The notes under the pieces were generated by a model. That model saw only the letters and a list, made by a program, of their open reading frames with translations. It was not told the DNA's origin and did not search any database. Both the position numbers and the translations under genes were made by a program. Shown here piece by piece: positions 1 through 8,100 of a stretch of DNA of 37,629 nt (position 1 is the first letter of the stretch; the number at the start of each line of letters is the position of its first letter). The stretch comes from Candidatus Stoquefichus sp. (lineage in GTDB: Bacteria > Bacillota_I > Bacilli_A > Erysipelotrichales > Coprobacillaceae): positions 1 through 37,629 of the forward strand of contig JAETUM010000030.1 of assembly GCA_021768625.1 (NCBI GenBank). Direction: 5' to 3'.

Positions 1-115
1 AACATTGCTGTTTTGAATCAGAACAGCGTTTCAGATAACTGTACACAATAAAATCTCTCGGACTCATTTTTTCATTAAAAATATTATTTGGCAGTATAAA
101 ATAATTTCCGTTAAT
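1..115 (-). CDS. Helix-turn-helix protein, N-terminal part, cut by window edge
   Basis: Reverse-strand reading gives about 38 residues that align almost residue for residue with the start of the complete HTH protein at 17256-17552 (shared stretches NG-N-FILPN and PRDFIVYSYLKRC). The remainder lies off the left edge. An AGGAGG sits at 124-129. The in-frame codon at normal spacing is ATT at 113-115, not ATG; the next in-frame ATG is 17 codons in, at 65-67, and would remove part of the conserved N-terminus. Either translation starts at a rare codon or the copy has lost its start. It marks a second copy of the E2 regulatory module, so an integrase and excisionase probably lie just outside the window. 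Confidence 0.6.
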   Translation of the reverse strand, partial: MNGNYFILPNNIFNEKMSPRDFIVYSYLKRCSDSKQQC

Positions 116-244
116 GCTATCAGCCTCCTTTCGCAAAAATATCCCTTCATATAGGTAGGCAGTGGGAATGATGTTTTAACTACCATTTTTTGAAATATTT
201 ATAAATTGTTTACAAATTGAAGCACCTCCAAACCCAAATTTTAG

Positions 245-355
245 AAAATAAAAAAGAGCCAAACCTTTTACATACAATCCACCCTTAGTGCATACAGTTA
301 TTTTCAAACTGTTTTGATAACACTATGGGCAAAAAATATGTAAAAAATTTGACTC
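245..355 (-). ncRNA. Long terminator-tipped hairpin upstream of the HTH gene, copy 1
   Basis: Bases 256-355 fold on the reverse strand into a long interrupted hairpin. Its outer arms pair GAGTCAAA with TTTGGCTC and TTTTTACATA with TATGTAAAAG. It is followed by a U-rich run (255-245, six T then ATTTT). The same layout occurs before the other HTH gene (17606-17696), and both share an AAGGG-TGG then GTAAAAG element in the 3' arm although most other bases differ. It may be an attenuator, a small regulatory RNA, or the terminator of an upstream transcript. I do not recognise a known RNA family. Bases 356-598 hold no gene I can support. Confidence 0.45.
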
Positions 356-598
356 TATCAATTCTGATTTATTAGGCTTTGAGGATTAAAAGTTTTTCAA
401 AACAAATTTATGCTTTCTTGCTTAACCCTGCTCCTGATCTCAAGTAGTAAATAATTTTAATCAGTGATATCAGTAACTTAAAAAGTTGCCCTTATTCAGT
501 TTTCAATGTATATAATTGACATCTTATGCCAACAATACTTAATTTAGCATATTCAAAAATTTGTGTCAAGTATGTTTGCAAATAAAAAGATAAGTTGA

Positions 599-973
599 TT
601 ATAATTCTAAAACTTTTTGCTTTATCATTTCAATTACTTTGTAAAATGCATCATCATTTTGTCCTGTAGGATCAGGTATTCCCCAATCATCATCAAAGCC
701 TTTATCAATGAAAGGGCAACCTACATCACAACCCATTGATATTGCAATATCAGGTGTAGGAATTTCATCAATAGTTTTGCTGTACTGCGTTTTTTCCATA
801 TCAATGTTATAGAGTTGTTTCATCAATCTAACAGCATCCTGATTTATCTGAGGTTTAGTTTCAGTACCTGCCGAATAAAAATCAAATTTATCTCCTAACA
901 AATGCTTTCCGAGAGCTTCTGCTATTTGACTTCTGCACGAATTATGCACACATATAAAAGCAATTCTTTTCAA
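599..973 (-). CDS. arsC: Arsenate reductase, thioredoxin-coupled low-Mr phosphatase type
   Basis: A 124-residue protein of the low-molecular-weight tyrosine phosphatase fold used by thioredoxin-linked ArsC. The N-terminal P-loop CVHNSCR (residues 8-14) is the CX5R anion-binding motif with the nucleophilic cysteine. The distal pair in MGCDVGCPF supplies the cysteines that relay the disulfide in this family. WGIPDP carries the general-acid aspartate. The usual job is to reduce arsenate to arsenite in the cytoplasm. It is the last gene of the arsR operon, 5 bases after the thioredoxin-like gene. A tyrosine phosphatase role is less likely given the extra cysteines and the neighbours. Confidence 0.88.
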   Translation of the reverse strand: MKRIAFICVHNSCRSQIAEALGKHLLGDKFDFYSAGTETKPQINQDAVRLMKQLYNIDMEKTQYSKTIDEIPTPDIAISMGCDVGCPFIDKGFDDDWGIPDPTGQNDDAFYKVIEMIKQKVLEL

Positions 974-978
974 TTCAT

Positions 979-1365
979 TTACCTTCTTTGTTTTTGCAGT
1001 TTATCGAGCAGTTTCTCAACATCCGCAGTTTTTAATACCTTGCCCATTGAAACAACCTTATCATTAACAACAATGGCAGGCATACTCATAACACCATAGG
1101 CCATAACCTTTTGCAAATCTGTTATATATTCAACTTTAATATCAATACCCAAATTTTTAACAGCAGCTTTTGCATTTTCGTATTGTTCATGGCAGGATTT
1201 ACACCTTGCGCCAAGAACTTTAATACAGCATATTCCGTTATTAGCATCAGAACAGCAATCATTTGAAATATCAATTTCTCCTGTTTCACAAGCACCACTG
1301 CAGCTGCAAGTACAATCAGGTGCTTTCTTTTCTTTCTTTTTCTTACCAAAATTAAATAATGACAT
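979..1365 (-). CDS. Small thioredoxin-fold protein with cysteine-rich N-terminus
   Basis: About 128 residues. The C-terminal 80 or so form a small thioredoxin/glutaredoxin-like domain with active site CKSC, a cis-proline segment SMPAIVV, and the length of the redox-active disulfide proteins often found beside permeases. A lysine-rich stretch and a cysteine cluster (CTCSCSGAC, then DCC and ICC) precede it and could bind metal or thiophilic metalloids. I start it at the ATG at 1365 because GGAGG lies at proper spacing; an in-frame start 15 bases upstream would put that ribosome site inside the gene. It lies between the permease and arsC and may recycle ArsC or hand substrate to the permease. 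That role is inferred. Confidence 0.75.
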   Translation of the reverse strand: MSLFNFGKKKKEKKAPDCTCSCSGACETGEIDISNDCCSDANNGICCIKVLGARCKSCHEQYENAKAAVKNLGIDIKVEYITDLQKVMAYGVMSMPAIVVNDKVVSMGKVLKTADVEKLLDKLQKQRR

Positions 1366-1389
1366 TATAAATACCTCCAAAATTTTTAA

Positions 1390-2409
1390 TTAAATTATAA
1401 ATGGTTGAATAACATTAAATAAATAGCCAACTATGATTATTCCGATTGTGCATACCGCAATGAAGATTGCCAACAACTTTGGTTTTACAGCCTTGCGAAG
1501 CATTATTATAGATGGCAAAGATAAAGTTGTAACACCCATCATAAAGGAAAGTACCACTCCAAGTAATGCGCCCTTCGCAAGCAATGCTTCTGCAATCGGA
1601 ATTGTACCGAATATGTCTGCATACATTGGTATGCCTGCAATGGTTGCAATGATTACACCAAACGGATTGTTATCGCCGAGAATTTTTACAACGAAATCCT
1701 GTGGTATCCAGTTATGAATAATTGCACCGATACCTACACCTATCAGAATATAAGGTGCAACTTTTTTTAATGTACCGACAACCTGTTCATTAGCAAATTT
1801 AATTCTGTCTTTTGCTTTTAATTCTTCCTGAGGTGCATCAATTGTATTGGCATTTCTGATAAATTCTTCGACCTGATTTTCAAGGTGTAATTTTTCAATA
1901 ATTGTACCGCCTAAAACAGCGATGACAAGACCTACAACAACATAGATTACTGCAACCTTCCATCCGAATATACTCATAAGCAGAACAAGAGAGCCTAAAT
2001 CCACCATAGGTGATGAAATCAGAAATGAAAAAGTAACACCAAGCGGCAACCCTGCACTTGTAAAGCCGATGAAAAGAGGGATTGAAGAACAAGAGCAGAA
2101 TGGAGTAACCGTACCTAAAAGTGCAGCAATAATATTTGCACCTATACCGTGAAATCTGCCGAGTATTCGTCTTGTTCTTTCAGGCGGAAAATAACTTTGG
2201 ATGTAAGAAATAATAAAAATCAAAAAGCATAATAATACAACTATTTTGATAGTATCATAAACAAAAAAGTTTATACTGCTGCCGATTTTACTTTCAACAT
2301 CCAATCCGATTAGTCCTAATAGTTTTGCAATAACTCCATTAAGCCATTGCATTCCGAGAACCTGATTCTGAAAAAAATCCCATATATTTTTAATAATTTG
2401 CATAAGCAT
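1390..2409 (-). CDS. Permease of the DUF318/ArsP-like family
   Basis: A 339-residue integral membrane protein with about eight to ten hydrophobic segments. The family signature TPFCSCSSIP, with its CxC pair, starts near residue 102; GLPLG and SSPMVD follow in the next helices. A charged cytoplasmic loop (about residues 175-210) divides two similar halves, the second holding GIPMYAD. Relatives export organoarsenicals or other thiophilic compounds. With arsR, a thioredoxin and arsC around it, efflux of an arsenic species is the likely role, though the exact substrate cannot be read from sequence. There is no Acr3, ArsB or ArsA in the operon, so this permease would be the only exporter. Confidence 0.82.
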   Translation of the reverse strand: MLMQIIKNIWDFFQNQVLGMQWLNGVIAKLLGLIGLDVESKIGSSINFFVYDTIKIVVLLCFLIFIISYIQSYFPPERTRRILGRFHGIGANIIAALLGTVTPFCSCSSIPLFIGFTSAGLPLGVTFSFLISSPMVDLGSLVLLMSIFGWKVAVIYVVVGLVIAVLGGTIIEKLHLENQVEEFIRNANTIDAPQEELKAKDRIKFANEQVVGTLKKVAPYILIGVGIGAIIHNWIPQDFVVKILGDNNPFGVIIATIAGIPMYADIFGTIPIAEALLAKGALLGVVLSFMMGVTTLSLPSIIMLRKAVKPKLLAIFIAVCTIGIIIVGYLFNVIQPFII

Positions 2410-2482
2410 CAGCCTTTCATATAAATAAATAGAAATGTGTCAATGTATATCTTTTAAAATAAATCGTGTATGGTTACACGAC

Positions 2483-2788
2483 TTATTTACAGCAGTTGCA
2501 ATCTTCGCCATTGATTACAGTCAATTCATTTAAGATTTCCTTTGCCTGATCTGCACCGCGTTCGGAAATTGAATAGTACATCCATTTGCCTTCTTTTCTG
2601 CCGAAAACAATTTCACTATCGCATAATATTTTCATATGGTGCGACAATGTTGGCTGAGTAACATTCAATTCCTCAAGAATTTTACAGGCACATTTTTCAC
2701 CTGTACCAAGAAGCTTGAGAATTTTAACCCTATTTTCATCGCATAGTGCTTTGAAAATAATTGCTGTTCTTTTTTCATCAATGTTCAT
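2483..2788 (-). CDS. arsR: ArsR/SmtB-family repressor
   Basis: A 101-residue winged-helix regulator. The recognition helix NVTQPTLSHHMKIL is typical of ArsR. The cysteine pair KCAC just before it resembles the ELCVC metalloid-binding site of the family, and the tail ends in CNCCK, which could add ligands. Such proteins leave DNA when As(III) or similar ions bind. It is the first gene of the operon, and two palindromes overlap its promoter (2801-2849), so autorepression and control of the permease, thioredoxin and arsC genes are expected. Confidence 0.88.
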   Translation of the reverse strand: MNIDEKRTAIIFKALCDENRVKILKLLGTGEKCACKILEELNVTQPTLSHHMKILCDSEIVFGRKEGKWMYYSISERGADQAKEILNELTVINGEDCNCCK

Positions 2789-2800
2789 TTTATCACTTCC

Positions 2801-2849
2801 ATAGATAGTTATCTATATGTATTATATGCAACAAATAGATATTTGTCAA
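2801..2849 (-). promoter_or_regulatory. arsR operon promoter with two overlapping operators
   Basis: On the reverse strand TTGACA (2849-2844), a 17-base spacer and TATAAT (2826-2821) form a perfect sigma-A promoter. Two palindromes cover it: CAAATA-GA-TATTTG at 2832-2845, across the -35 edge and spacer, and ATAGATA-GT-TATCTAT at 2801-2816, just downstream of the -10 near the expected start. This is the arrangement of an ArsR-type operator. Confidence 0.8.
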
Positions 2850-2880
2850 TGTGTTTTTTACTTTTTTCGATTTTATATTG

Positions 2881-3010
2881 TTAGTGTTAAAATTTTTATA
2901 TGGGGGTTATTAAAATTTTTAATTTACAATAGGTCGATTTATTGAAAATAAGTTGTCAGAGATTTTTGAGAGACTCAATTCTCAAAATTTGGCTTAAAAT
3001 GGTGTGTTTC
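2881..3010. repeat. Scar with HTH-gene terminator remnant and island right-end sequence
   Basis: Bases 2881-2935 resemble 17224-17275, the terminator and last codons of the complete HTH gene (TTGTTAGT, then A/T-rich arms around a GGGG core). Bases 2957-3005 match 14929-14976 closely: both read AGAGATTTTTGAGAGACT, then a purine-rich gap, then TTGG-TTAAAATGGTG. The second site lies just inside the E1 attachment boundary. The two pieces joined here look like the residue of an older island junction inside E1. Confidence 0.45.
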
Positions 3011-3062
3011 TGAATCGGTTTAGTCTCTCGAACCACTTTAGTTCGATGAACTGACCGATTCA
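3011..3062. repeat. 26-bp-armed hairpin
   Basis: TGAATCGGTTTAGT pairs with ACTGACCGATTCA (one mismatch) and TCGAAC with GTTCGA around a CACTTTA loop, with a small internal bulge. It is followed by TTTGTATTTT. It could act as a forward-strand terminator, but no forward gene precedes it. Confidence 0.5.
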
Positions 3063-3072
3063 TTTGTATTTT

Positions 3073-3164
3073 GGCGGTTCTTGAAGTATAGGACAGGCTC
3101 TCATTTTTCTGTAAAAAGAAAATTGGGGCCTGTATTTGTATTTAGGTCAAGAATTCGAACCACC
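3073..3164. repeat. Nested inverted repeats before the IS3 transposase
   Basis: GGTTCTTGA at 3076-3084 pairs with TCAAGAATTCGAACC at 3147-3161, with a three-base bulge. Inside it ACAGGC at 3093-3098 pairs with GCCTGT at 3128-3133, and ATTTT-CT with AAGAAAAT. The foldback spans about 90 bases. Its relation to the insertion-sequence end is unclear. Confidence 0.4.
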
Positions 3165-3252
3165 CTATTTTGTTTTTATGGTATAGGGCATTTAAATGCC
3201 AGAGTCAGGGAGTATCATAAAACAATAAATTTTTTGAAGGAGGTATATTTTT

Positions 3253-4377
3253 ATGAAATATACGAAAAAATTCAAAGAGGATATCATTTCAAGATATTCC
3301 AAAGGAGAATCGGTACACGATTTGTCTCTATCAACCGGAACTAGTGTCAGCACAATATACAGTTGGATTAAGACTTCCGTGGGTATTGTTCCGGTAACTG
3401 GTCTTCATAAGACCATAAAAGAACAGGAAAAGAAAATTAGTCGGCTTGAGAATATGATAAAAATCATACAGAATGCCGATTTTTTCAAAAATGTTTCTTT
3501 GTCTGAAAGATTGGAAATTATTGATGAAGTTTGGGAAGAATATGGAATTAACGCTTCTTGTGATGCTTTAGATGTTGCACGGGGTACTTTCCATAATCAT
3601 CAAAAGAGAGGAAAGGGGAAAAACTATTTGCACGAAAAACGCAAGAAAGAATTGTTACCTGAAATTCAAAAGATTGACCAAGAATTTCATCATATTTATG
3701 GTGCGAATAAGATAACAGCTGAATTAAAGAATCGTGGCTTTAATGCAAGTAAAAACACGATTCTTAAAATTATGGAAGAAGAACACATTCGCAGCTTAAG
3801 AATGGATAAGAATTATCATGCATTTCTCAATAGCGAAAAGAAAAATGTGCTGAATAGAAAATTTGATATGGATAAACCTAATCAGGCTTGGGTGAGTGAT
3901 GTTACATATTTACAGATTGATGAAAACCATCCGAAATGCTATTTCCTATGCGTCATAATGGATTTGTACTCAAGAAAAATAATTGCCCATTCAGTAGGTG
4001 AAAGTAATAGCAAGCGCTTGATGAATTTGACACTTAAAAAAGCAGTTGAAGTGCGTGGCGTGCACAAAAATCTTGTATTTCATAGTGACAGAGGCTCTAA
4101 TTATACATCTAAATCATTTGGTGACTTAATAAATGAGTATGGCTTTATCCAATCATTTTCCAAACCAGGTACACCATATGATAATGCAGTCATAGAGTCA
4201 TTTTTCCAAAATTTCAAAATAGAATGTTTTAACCATTATTTCAATATAAAATCCAAAAAGGAATTGATAAATATTTTAGATGAATATGTCAATTTCTATA
4301 ACATTAAAAGGTCTCATTCCTATTTGAATTATGTGTCTCCAAATCAGTATGAAGATAGGTACTATCATTCAAAATAG
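3253..4377 (+). CDS. IS3-family transposase in one uninterrupted frame
   Basis: A 374-residue protein that combines what most IS3 members split into OrfA and OrfB. Residues 1-45 hold a helix-turn-helix (SVHDLSLSTGTSVSTIYSW). Residues about 55-80 form a leucine-zipper-like coiled coil. An HTH_21 region is around HHIYGANKITAEL, and the integrase core follows. Catalytic residues are visible: Asp about 216 in WVSDVTY, Asp about 279 in HSDRGSNY and Glu about 315 in VIESFF, with the DD(35)E spacing of the family. AAGGAGG precedes the ATG. The gene looks intact. I could not define matching terminal inverted repeats, so the element's ends are open. No programmed frameshift is needed, which is less common in this family. 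Confidence 0.88.
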   Translation: MKYTKKFKEDIISRYSKGESVHDLSLSTGTSVSTIYSWIKTSVGIVPVTGLHKTIKEQEKKISRLENMIKIIQNADFFKNVSLSERLEIIDEVWEEYGINASCDALDVARGTFHNHQKRGKGKNYLHEKRKKELLPEIQKIDQEFHHIYGANKITAELKNRGFNASKNTILKIMEEEHIRSLRMDKNYHAFLNSEKKNVLNRKFDMDKPNQAWVSDVTYLQIDENHPKCYFLCVIMDLYSRKIIAHSVGESNSKRLMNLTLKKAVEVRGVHKNLVFHSDRGSNYTSKSFGDLINEYGFIQSFSKPGTPYDNAVIESFFQNFKIECFNHYFNIKSKKELINILDEYVNFYNIKRSHSYLNYVSPNQYEDRYYHSK

Positions 4378-4484
4378 TATTATATTTAATAAAAAATTGG
4401 TCACATTTTGCTATTTTTCGTCTTATATATTATGAAAAGCAAAAAAATTAAAACTTTTTTTGTTACCTTTTACATTTTTCGACA

Positions 4485-5402
4485 CTATATATTATATAAG
4501 GATAAATTCATCTTATTTCTCGGATGTTTTGATTCCAATATTTCACGAGTCTTGCTTGTACTGATATGAGTATAGATTTGCGTAGTTGCAATAGAACTAT
4601 GTCCAAGAAATTGCTGAATATATCTTATATCTACGTCTTCATTGTGGAGTTCGGTTGCGAAAGTATGTCTGAACATATGTGGTGTAATGTGCAATGGTAC
4701 ACCAACAGCATTTGCATAATCATTAACCATATATCGTATGGACTGCTCAGATAAGCGGTTGCCTAACTTGTTTGTGAGCAGGTAATCTGTTTTTCAAGAA
4801 CAGATTTTCAGGTAACTGCTTATCGTCTTATTTAAGTTATTGCTTATACACATTATTCGTTCTTTAGAACCTTTGCAGAATATTCGGATTGTGTTGTCGC
4901 CCAAGTTAACAGCAGAGAGTTTAAGATGAGATATTTCTGATACTCTCATTCCGGTTGAAAACAGTAACTCAATTACAACAATATTTCGTAAAGTTACCTC
5001 TTTCTGATAGTTTGTAACTGCTATTGAATGTTGTTTATATGCGTAAGTAAGCATATCCTGAATACAGTTCAGCGGTATCGTTCGTGGTAATTTTAAAGGC
5101 TCTTTGTATTTAAGAATTATCTTGTGGAACGGATTGAATTCAATAATATCTTCAATCTCCATATATCGATAAAATGCTTTTACACAGGCAATTTTCCTCT
5201 TTGCACTTTTAGGCTTGTACTGATTGTGCAGCATATTGATATATGAATTGAGTTCGTTTTTATCAAAGCAGTCACGCTGATTCATAAAATCACAAAACTG
5301 TCTTAAATCAATTTTGTAAGCCTTATGGGTTAGGCCACTTAAACCTTTTAAGGATTTACAAACAATTAAGTATTTGTCCTTTTCATTAACTAAATTAAAC
5401 AT
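4485..5402 (-). pseudogene. XerC-like tyrosine recombinase with one in-frame UGA
   Basis: Read in one frame, this is a 305-codon tyrosine recombinase interrupted only by TGA at codon 203 (4794-4796). The first part has the SAM-like core-binding domain and the box I arginine in STGMRVSEI (R153). The part after the stop has the typical SEQSIR motif, HMFRHTFATELH with H-x-x-R, GHSSIATTQIYTH and the tyrosine nucleophile. The stop separates box I from the remaining catalytic residues, so neither half could work alone. An internal ATG at 4730 could start only the C-terminal half. The start has GGAGG at good spacing. The gene is divergent from the inverted-repeat-flanked gene at 5615 and is a natural candidate for its inversion enzyme. 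It could be a true nonsense mutation, read through, or a sequencing error. Confidence 0.85.
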
Positions 5403-5517
5403 AAAAAACCTCCGTATATTGATAAGTTCATTATGACGGAGAATACATTAAAAGTCGATTATTATCTTGAAAAAATGTACAATTGTGTTGGTATTTTATA
5501 CAGTTTTGATGATTTTA

Positions 5518-5546
5518 TTGAAAAATTAAATTAAATGTAATAAAAT
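5518..5546 (+). promoter_or_regulatory. Candidate promoter outside the left inverted repeat
   Basis: TTGAAA (5518-5523), 17 bases, TAAAAT (5541-5546). Transcription would begin near 5553, just before the inverted repeat at 5565-5587, and run into the nuclease/methyltransferase gene. In this AT-rich context chance matches are possible. Confidence 0.5.
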
Positions 5547-5564
5547 ATAATTATATGAAATTTA

Positions 5565-5587
5565 AATAAAGGATAACTATGAATTAT
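5565..5587 (+). repeat. Left arm of a 23-bp perfect inverted repeat
   Basis: Bases 5565-5587 begin AATAAAGGATAACTATG and are the exact reverse complement of 7914-7936. The arm lies between the candidate promoter and the ribosome site of the gene at 5615, in its 5' leader. Identity stops sharply at both ends. See the finding on the possible invertible cassette. Confidence 0.9.
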
Positions 5588-5614
5588 CACAAAATTTATT
5601 GAGGAGTTTAGTTT

Positions 5615-7897
5615 ATGGAAAAATATACTTTTGAAAAAGATGGACAATATGATTTTTACAATATGTTTTTACCTCGAGTTAATCCTAACTTGAATATAGA
5701 AGAGATCTTAAATGATAATAATGACGGTATCATAAACGGTAATCTACTTGAATTCAAACTTCATGTAACTGATTTGAATTCTGTATTATTTCAATGTATA
5801 AAATATCTTTCAGCACTTCGAATAAAAGGAAAACCTGTACCTGCCAACATATTAATTATTGATGTAAATACTGCAACACTATGGCTATACCGTTCAGAAA
5901 AATACCTTAACAATATTGAAAAAGTATATTCAGGAGCTGCCTCAAAAGATAATAGTGAATTTATAGGTGAAAATGCTAATCAAGTATTGCATTATGACAA
6001 TCCTCTTGAAGTTGAAGATATCGTTAATTTGTTGAAAGAAAACAATTTTACAAAAATACATATTGATGAAAACTGCATTGTAGGTTGGGCAGAAACATTT
6101 TATAAAAAAGTTCCAATAGCAAGAAAAGAGGATTTTTTAGGGGATGATACGGGGAAACATAAAACTATTGGAGAAATAAGAAAACCTGTTCATTTGGCTG
6201 ATTATATTTATCCTTATAAAGGTAAATCTAATATAAAATTCAATTACTTAATGGATAAATTAAATGATACTTTGCAAAAGAAGAACTTAGGTGCTTTTTA
6301 TACACCTAAATTATATGCGAAAAAGTCTATTGAGTTAGTTCGTATAGCAATAGAGCGTGTTCCTGAAGGTAATGATTATATTATTCTTGATCGGTGTGCA
6401 GGAACAGGAAATCTTGAAAGCAATTTTACTGATGAAGAGTTGTCTCATTGTATTGTCTCCACCGTTGAATACTATGAATATAAGGTTTTGCAAGAATTGA
6501 TAGGTTCAAAGGTCAGACATATAATTCCACCAATTGAGACAACAGAAACATTTAATGCAGGGCTGGTTACAGGTGCTGATGCATTAAGCAAGGAATATAT
6601 AGACAATCCTGTTATAAAACAATATTTAGATAATCCTAACTGTACAATTATTCTGTTTGAAAATCCTCCGTATGCTGAAACGACATCTATTGAGCATCAA
6701 AAGAAAAAGCAATCCAAAAATTCTTCAGGTTGGAAAAATAGTTTTGTTGTCCAGCAAATGAAAAAAGAAATTAATGGCGTTACATCTAATGATTTGGGGA
6801 ATGCTTTTATTTGGTCAGCATTTAAATACTATTTAAGACAACCTACTGATAGTTATATTGTATTTTCTCCCGTTAAATATTGGAAAGCACAGCATCTAAT
6901 AGATAAAGAATTTATAAAAGGCTATGCTTTTAACAGAAGACATTTTCATACAAACATTGATGCTTGTATTATGTGTGCACTTTGGGGATATAAGGATATC
7001 AAAAATAAAAAATTAAAAATATCAGCAATTGATTTAGATAAAAACAATAATTATCAAAATTGCGGAATCATTGATGTTGAAAAAATTCATACATCATTTA
7101 GTAGTAAATTCTTTGATAAAAGAAAATTTGATGATTTACAAGGGTCATTGCTTTGTAGTCTTGATGGTTTAGAATATTCTGGTAAAAGAAGTACTTTTAA
7201 ACCAGTTTATAATGAAAATATTTTAGGATATATGGCAGTTTATTCGTCAGGCTTTGATAATCCTGATTTGCATAGTTGTCTTTTAATAGGTGGTAGATAC
7301 GATGGACATGGTTTCTATTTACGGAAAGATAATTATCTAGAAAAACTACCAATGTTTTGCGCTTCAAGATACATAACATATAATCGTCAATGGACAGAAC
7401 GTGCAAGAATTATGAAATCTGCTGACGGCGCCGATAAATTTTATAAAGATGTTGCAAATGGCAACTTAGAACAATTCTTATTAAAGTGTCTATTGTTTAC
7501 TTGTGTTGAAATGCAAAATCATATGCGTACTTTTACTGGCAGTGATAGAAGATTTTATCGCAATGAATTATGTCTTGACAAAACTAATAATGAAACAATA
7601 GCATCTCATGATATTAAGAAGCTTGTAATTGGAAAAAAGGAACACGAACTTATAAATCAATGGAATACTGTTTTAAACTATGCGAAAAAAACCAAGAACT
7701 ATAATTCACAATTAACATACGGAGTCTATCAAATATATGCAGAACTGGATACATCGCATATTGATGAAACAACTGGTGATACTATTTGGGATTATGTTGA
7801 ATTACATACAGCACTTGCAGGTTTAAAAACCCTTGTTAAAAATTATTACAATTCTGAAATAGTTCCAATATTATTTAAATATGAATTTCTAAAATAA
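5615..7897 (+). CDS. Type IIG-like fused nuclease and N6-adenine methyltransferase
   Basis: A 760-residue protein. The N-terminus has a PD-(D/E)xK-like motif: Asp37-Gly, then LLEFK with Glu46-x-Lys48, in a strand-rich context. The middle holds an N6-adenine methyltransferase: LGAFYTPK near residue 230, motif I DRCAGTGN near 258-265 (SAM binding) and motif IV NPPY near 350 (catalytic). The remaining 400 residues probably include the target-recognition region. This order fits type IIG (Eco57I-like) enzymes that cut and methylate with one chain; the nuclease assignment is weaker than the methyltransferase one. GAGGAG precedes the ATG. The gene is alone between the arms of a 23-bp perfect inverted repeat, with a recombinase gene beside it. 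Confidence 0.78.
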   Translation: MEKYTFEKDGQYDFYNMFLPRVNPNLNIEEILNDNNDGIINGNLLEFKLHVTDLNSVLFQCIKYLSALRIKGKPVPANILIIDVNTATLWLYRSEKYLNNIEKVYSGAASKDNSEFIGENANQVLHYDNPLEVEDIVNLLKENNFTKIHIDENCIVGWAETFYKKVPIARKEDFLGDDTGKHKTIGEIRKPVHLADYIYPYKGKSNIKFNYLMDKLNDTLQKKNLGAFYTPKLYAKKSIELVRIAIERVPEGNDYIILDRCAGTGNLESNFTDEELSHCIVSTVEYYEYKVLQELIGSKVRHIIPPIETTETFNAGLVTGADALSKEYIDNPVIKQYLDNPNCTIILFENPPYAETTSIEHQKKKQSKNSSGWKNSFVVQQMKKEINGVTSNDLGNAFIWSAFKYYLRQPTDSYIVFSPVKYWKAQHLIDKEFIKGYAFNRRHFHTNIDACIMCALWGYKDIKNKKLKISAIDLDKNNNYQNCGIIDVEKIHTSFSSKFFDKRKFDDLQGSLLCSLDGLEYSGKRSTFKPVYNENILGYMAVYSSGFDNPDLHSCLLIGGRYDGHGFYLRKDNYLEKLPMFCASRYITYNRQWTERARIMKSADGADKFYKDVANGNLEQFLLKCLLFTCVEMQNHMRTFTGSDRRFYRNELCLDKTNNETIASHDIKKLVIGKKEHELINQWNTVLNYAKKTKNYNSQLTYGVYQIYAELDTSHIDETTGDTIWDYVELHTALAGLKTLVKNYYNSEIVPILFKYEFLK

Positions 7898-7913
7898 TAC
7901 TGATTATTTAAAA

Positions 7914-7936
7914 ATAATTCATAGTTATCCTTTATT
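7914..7936 (-). repeat. Right arm of the 23-bp perfect inverted repeat
   Basis: Exact reverse complement of 5565-5587, starting 16 bases after the stop codon of the nuclease/methyltransferase gene and ahead of the terminator at 7965-7996. Confidence 0.9.
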
Positions 7937-7964
7937 AAGTTTTAATTCAAAAAATATACAAATC

Positions 7965-7996
7965 AAAAATCACTCATCGATTGATGAGTGATTTTT
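7965..7996 (+). terminator. Strong bidirectional terminator
   Basis: A 14-bp perfect stem (AAAAATCACTCATC / GATGAGTGATTTTT) with a GATT loop, carrying T and A runs on both sides. It closes the gene at 5615 and would stop leftward transcription from entering the inverted-repeat segment. Confidence 0.85.
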
Positions 7997-8100
7997 GACA
8001 TTGATATTAATATTAATTGTTTATTTAGTATTGTTTATATATTACCGTATGATATATGACCACTATGTTCATATATGAAACTATCATCCTGTTATAAAAC

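Noticed and set aside
3166-4440. Terminal inverted repeats of the IS3 element
   Set aside because: I compared sequence left of 3253 with the complement right of 4377 and found no convincing TG...CA-ended match, so the ends are not annotated.
5565-7936. The 23-bp repeats as ends of an insertion sequence
   Set aside because: The enclosed gene is a methyltransferase/nuclease with no transposase, and the flanks show no target-site duplication (AAA to the left, AAG to the right).
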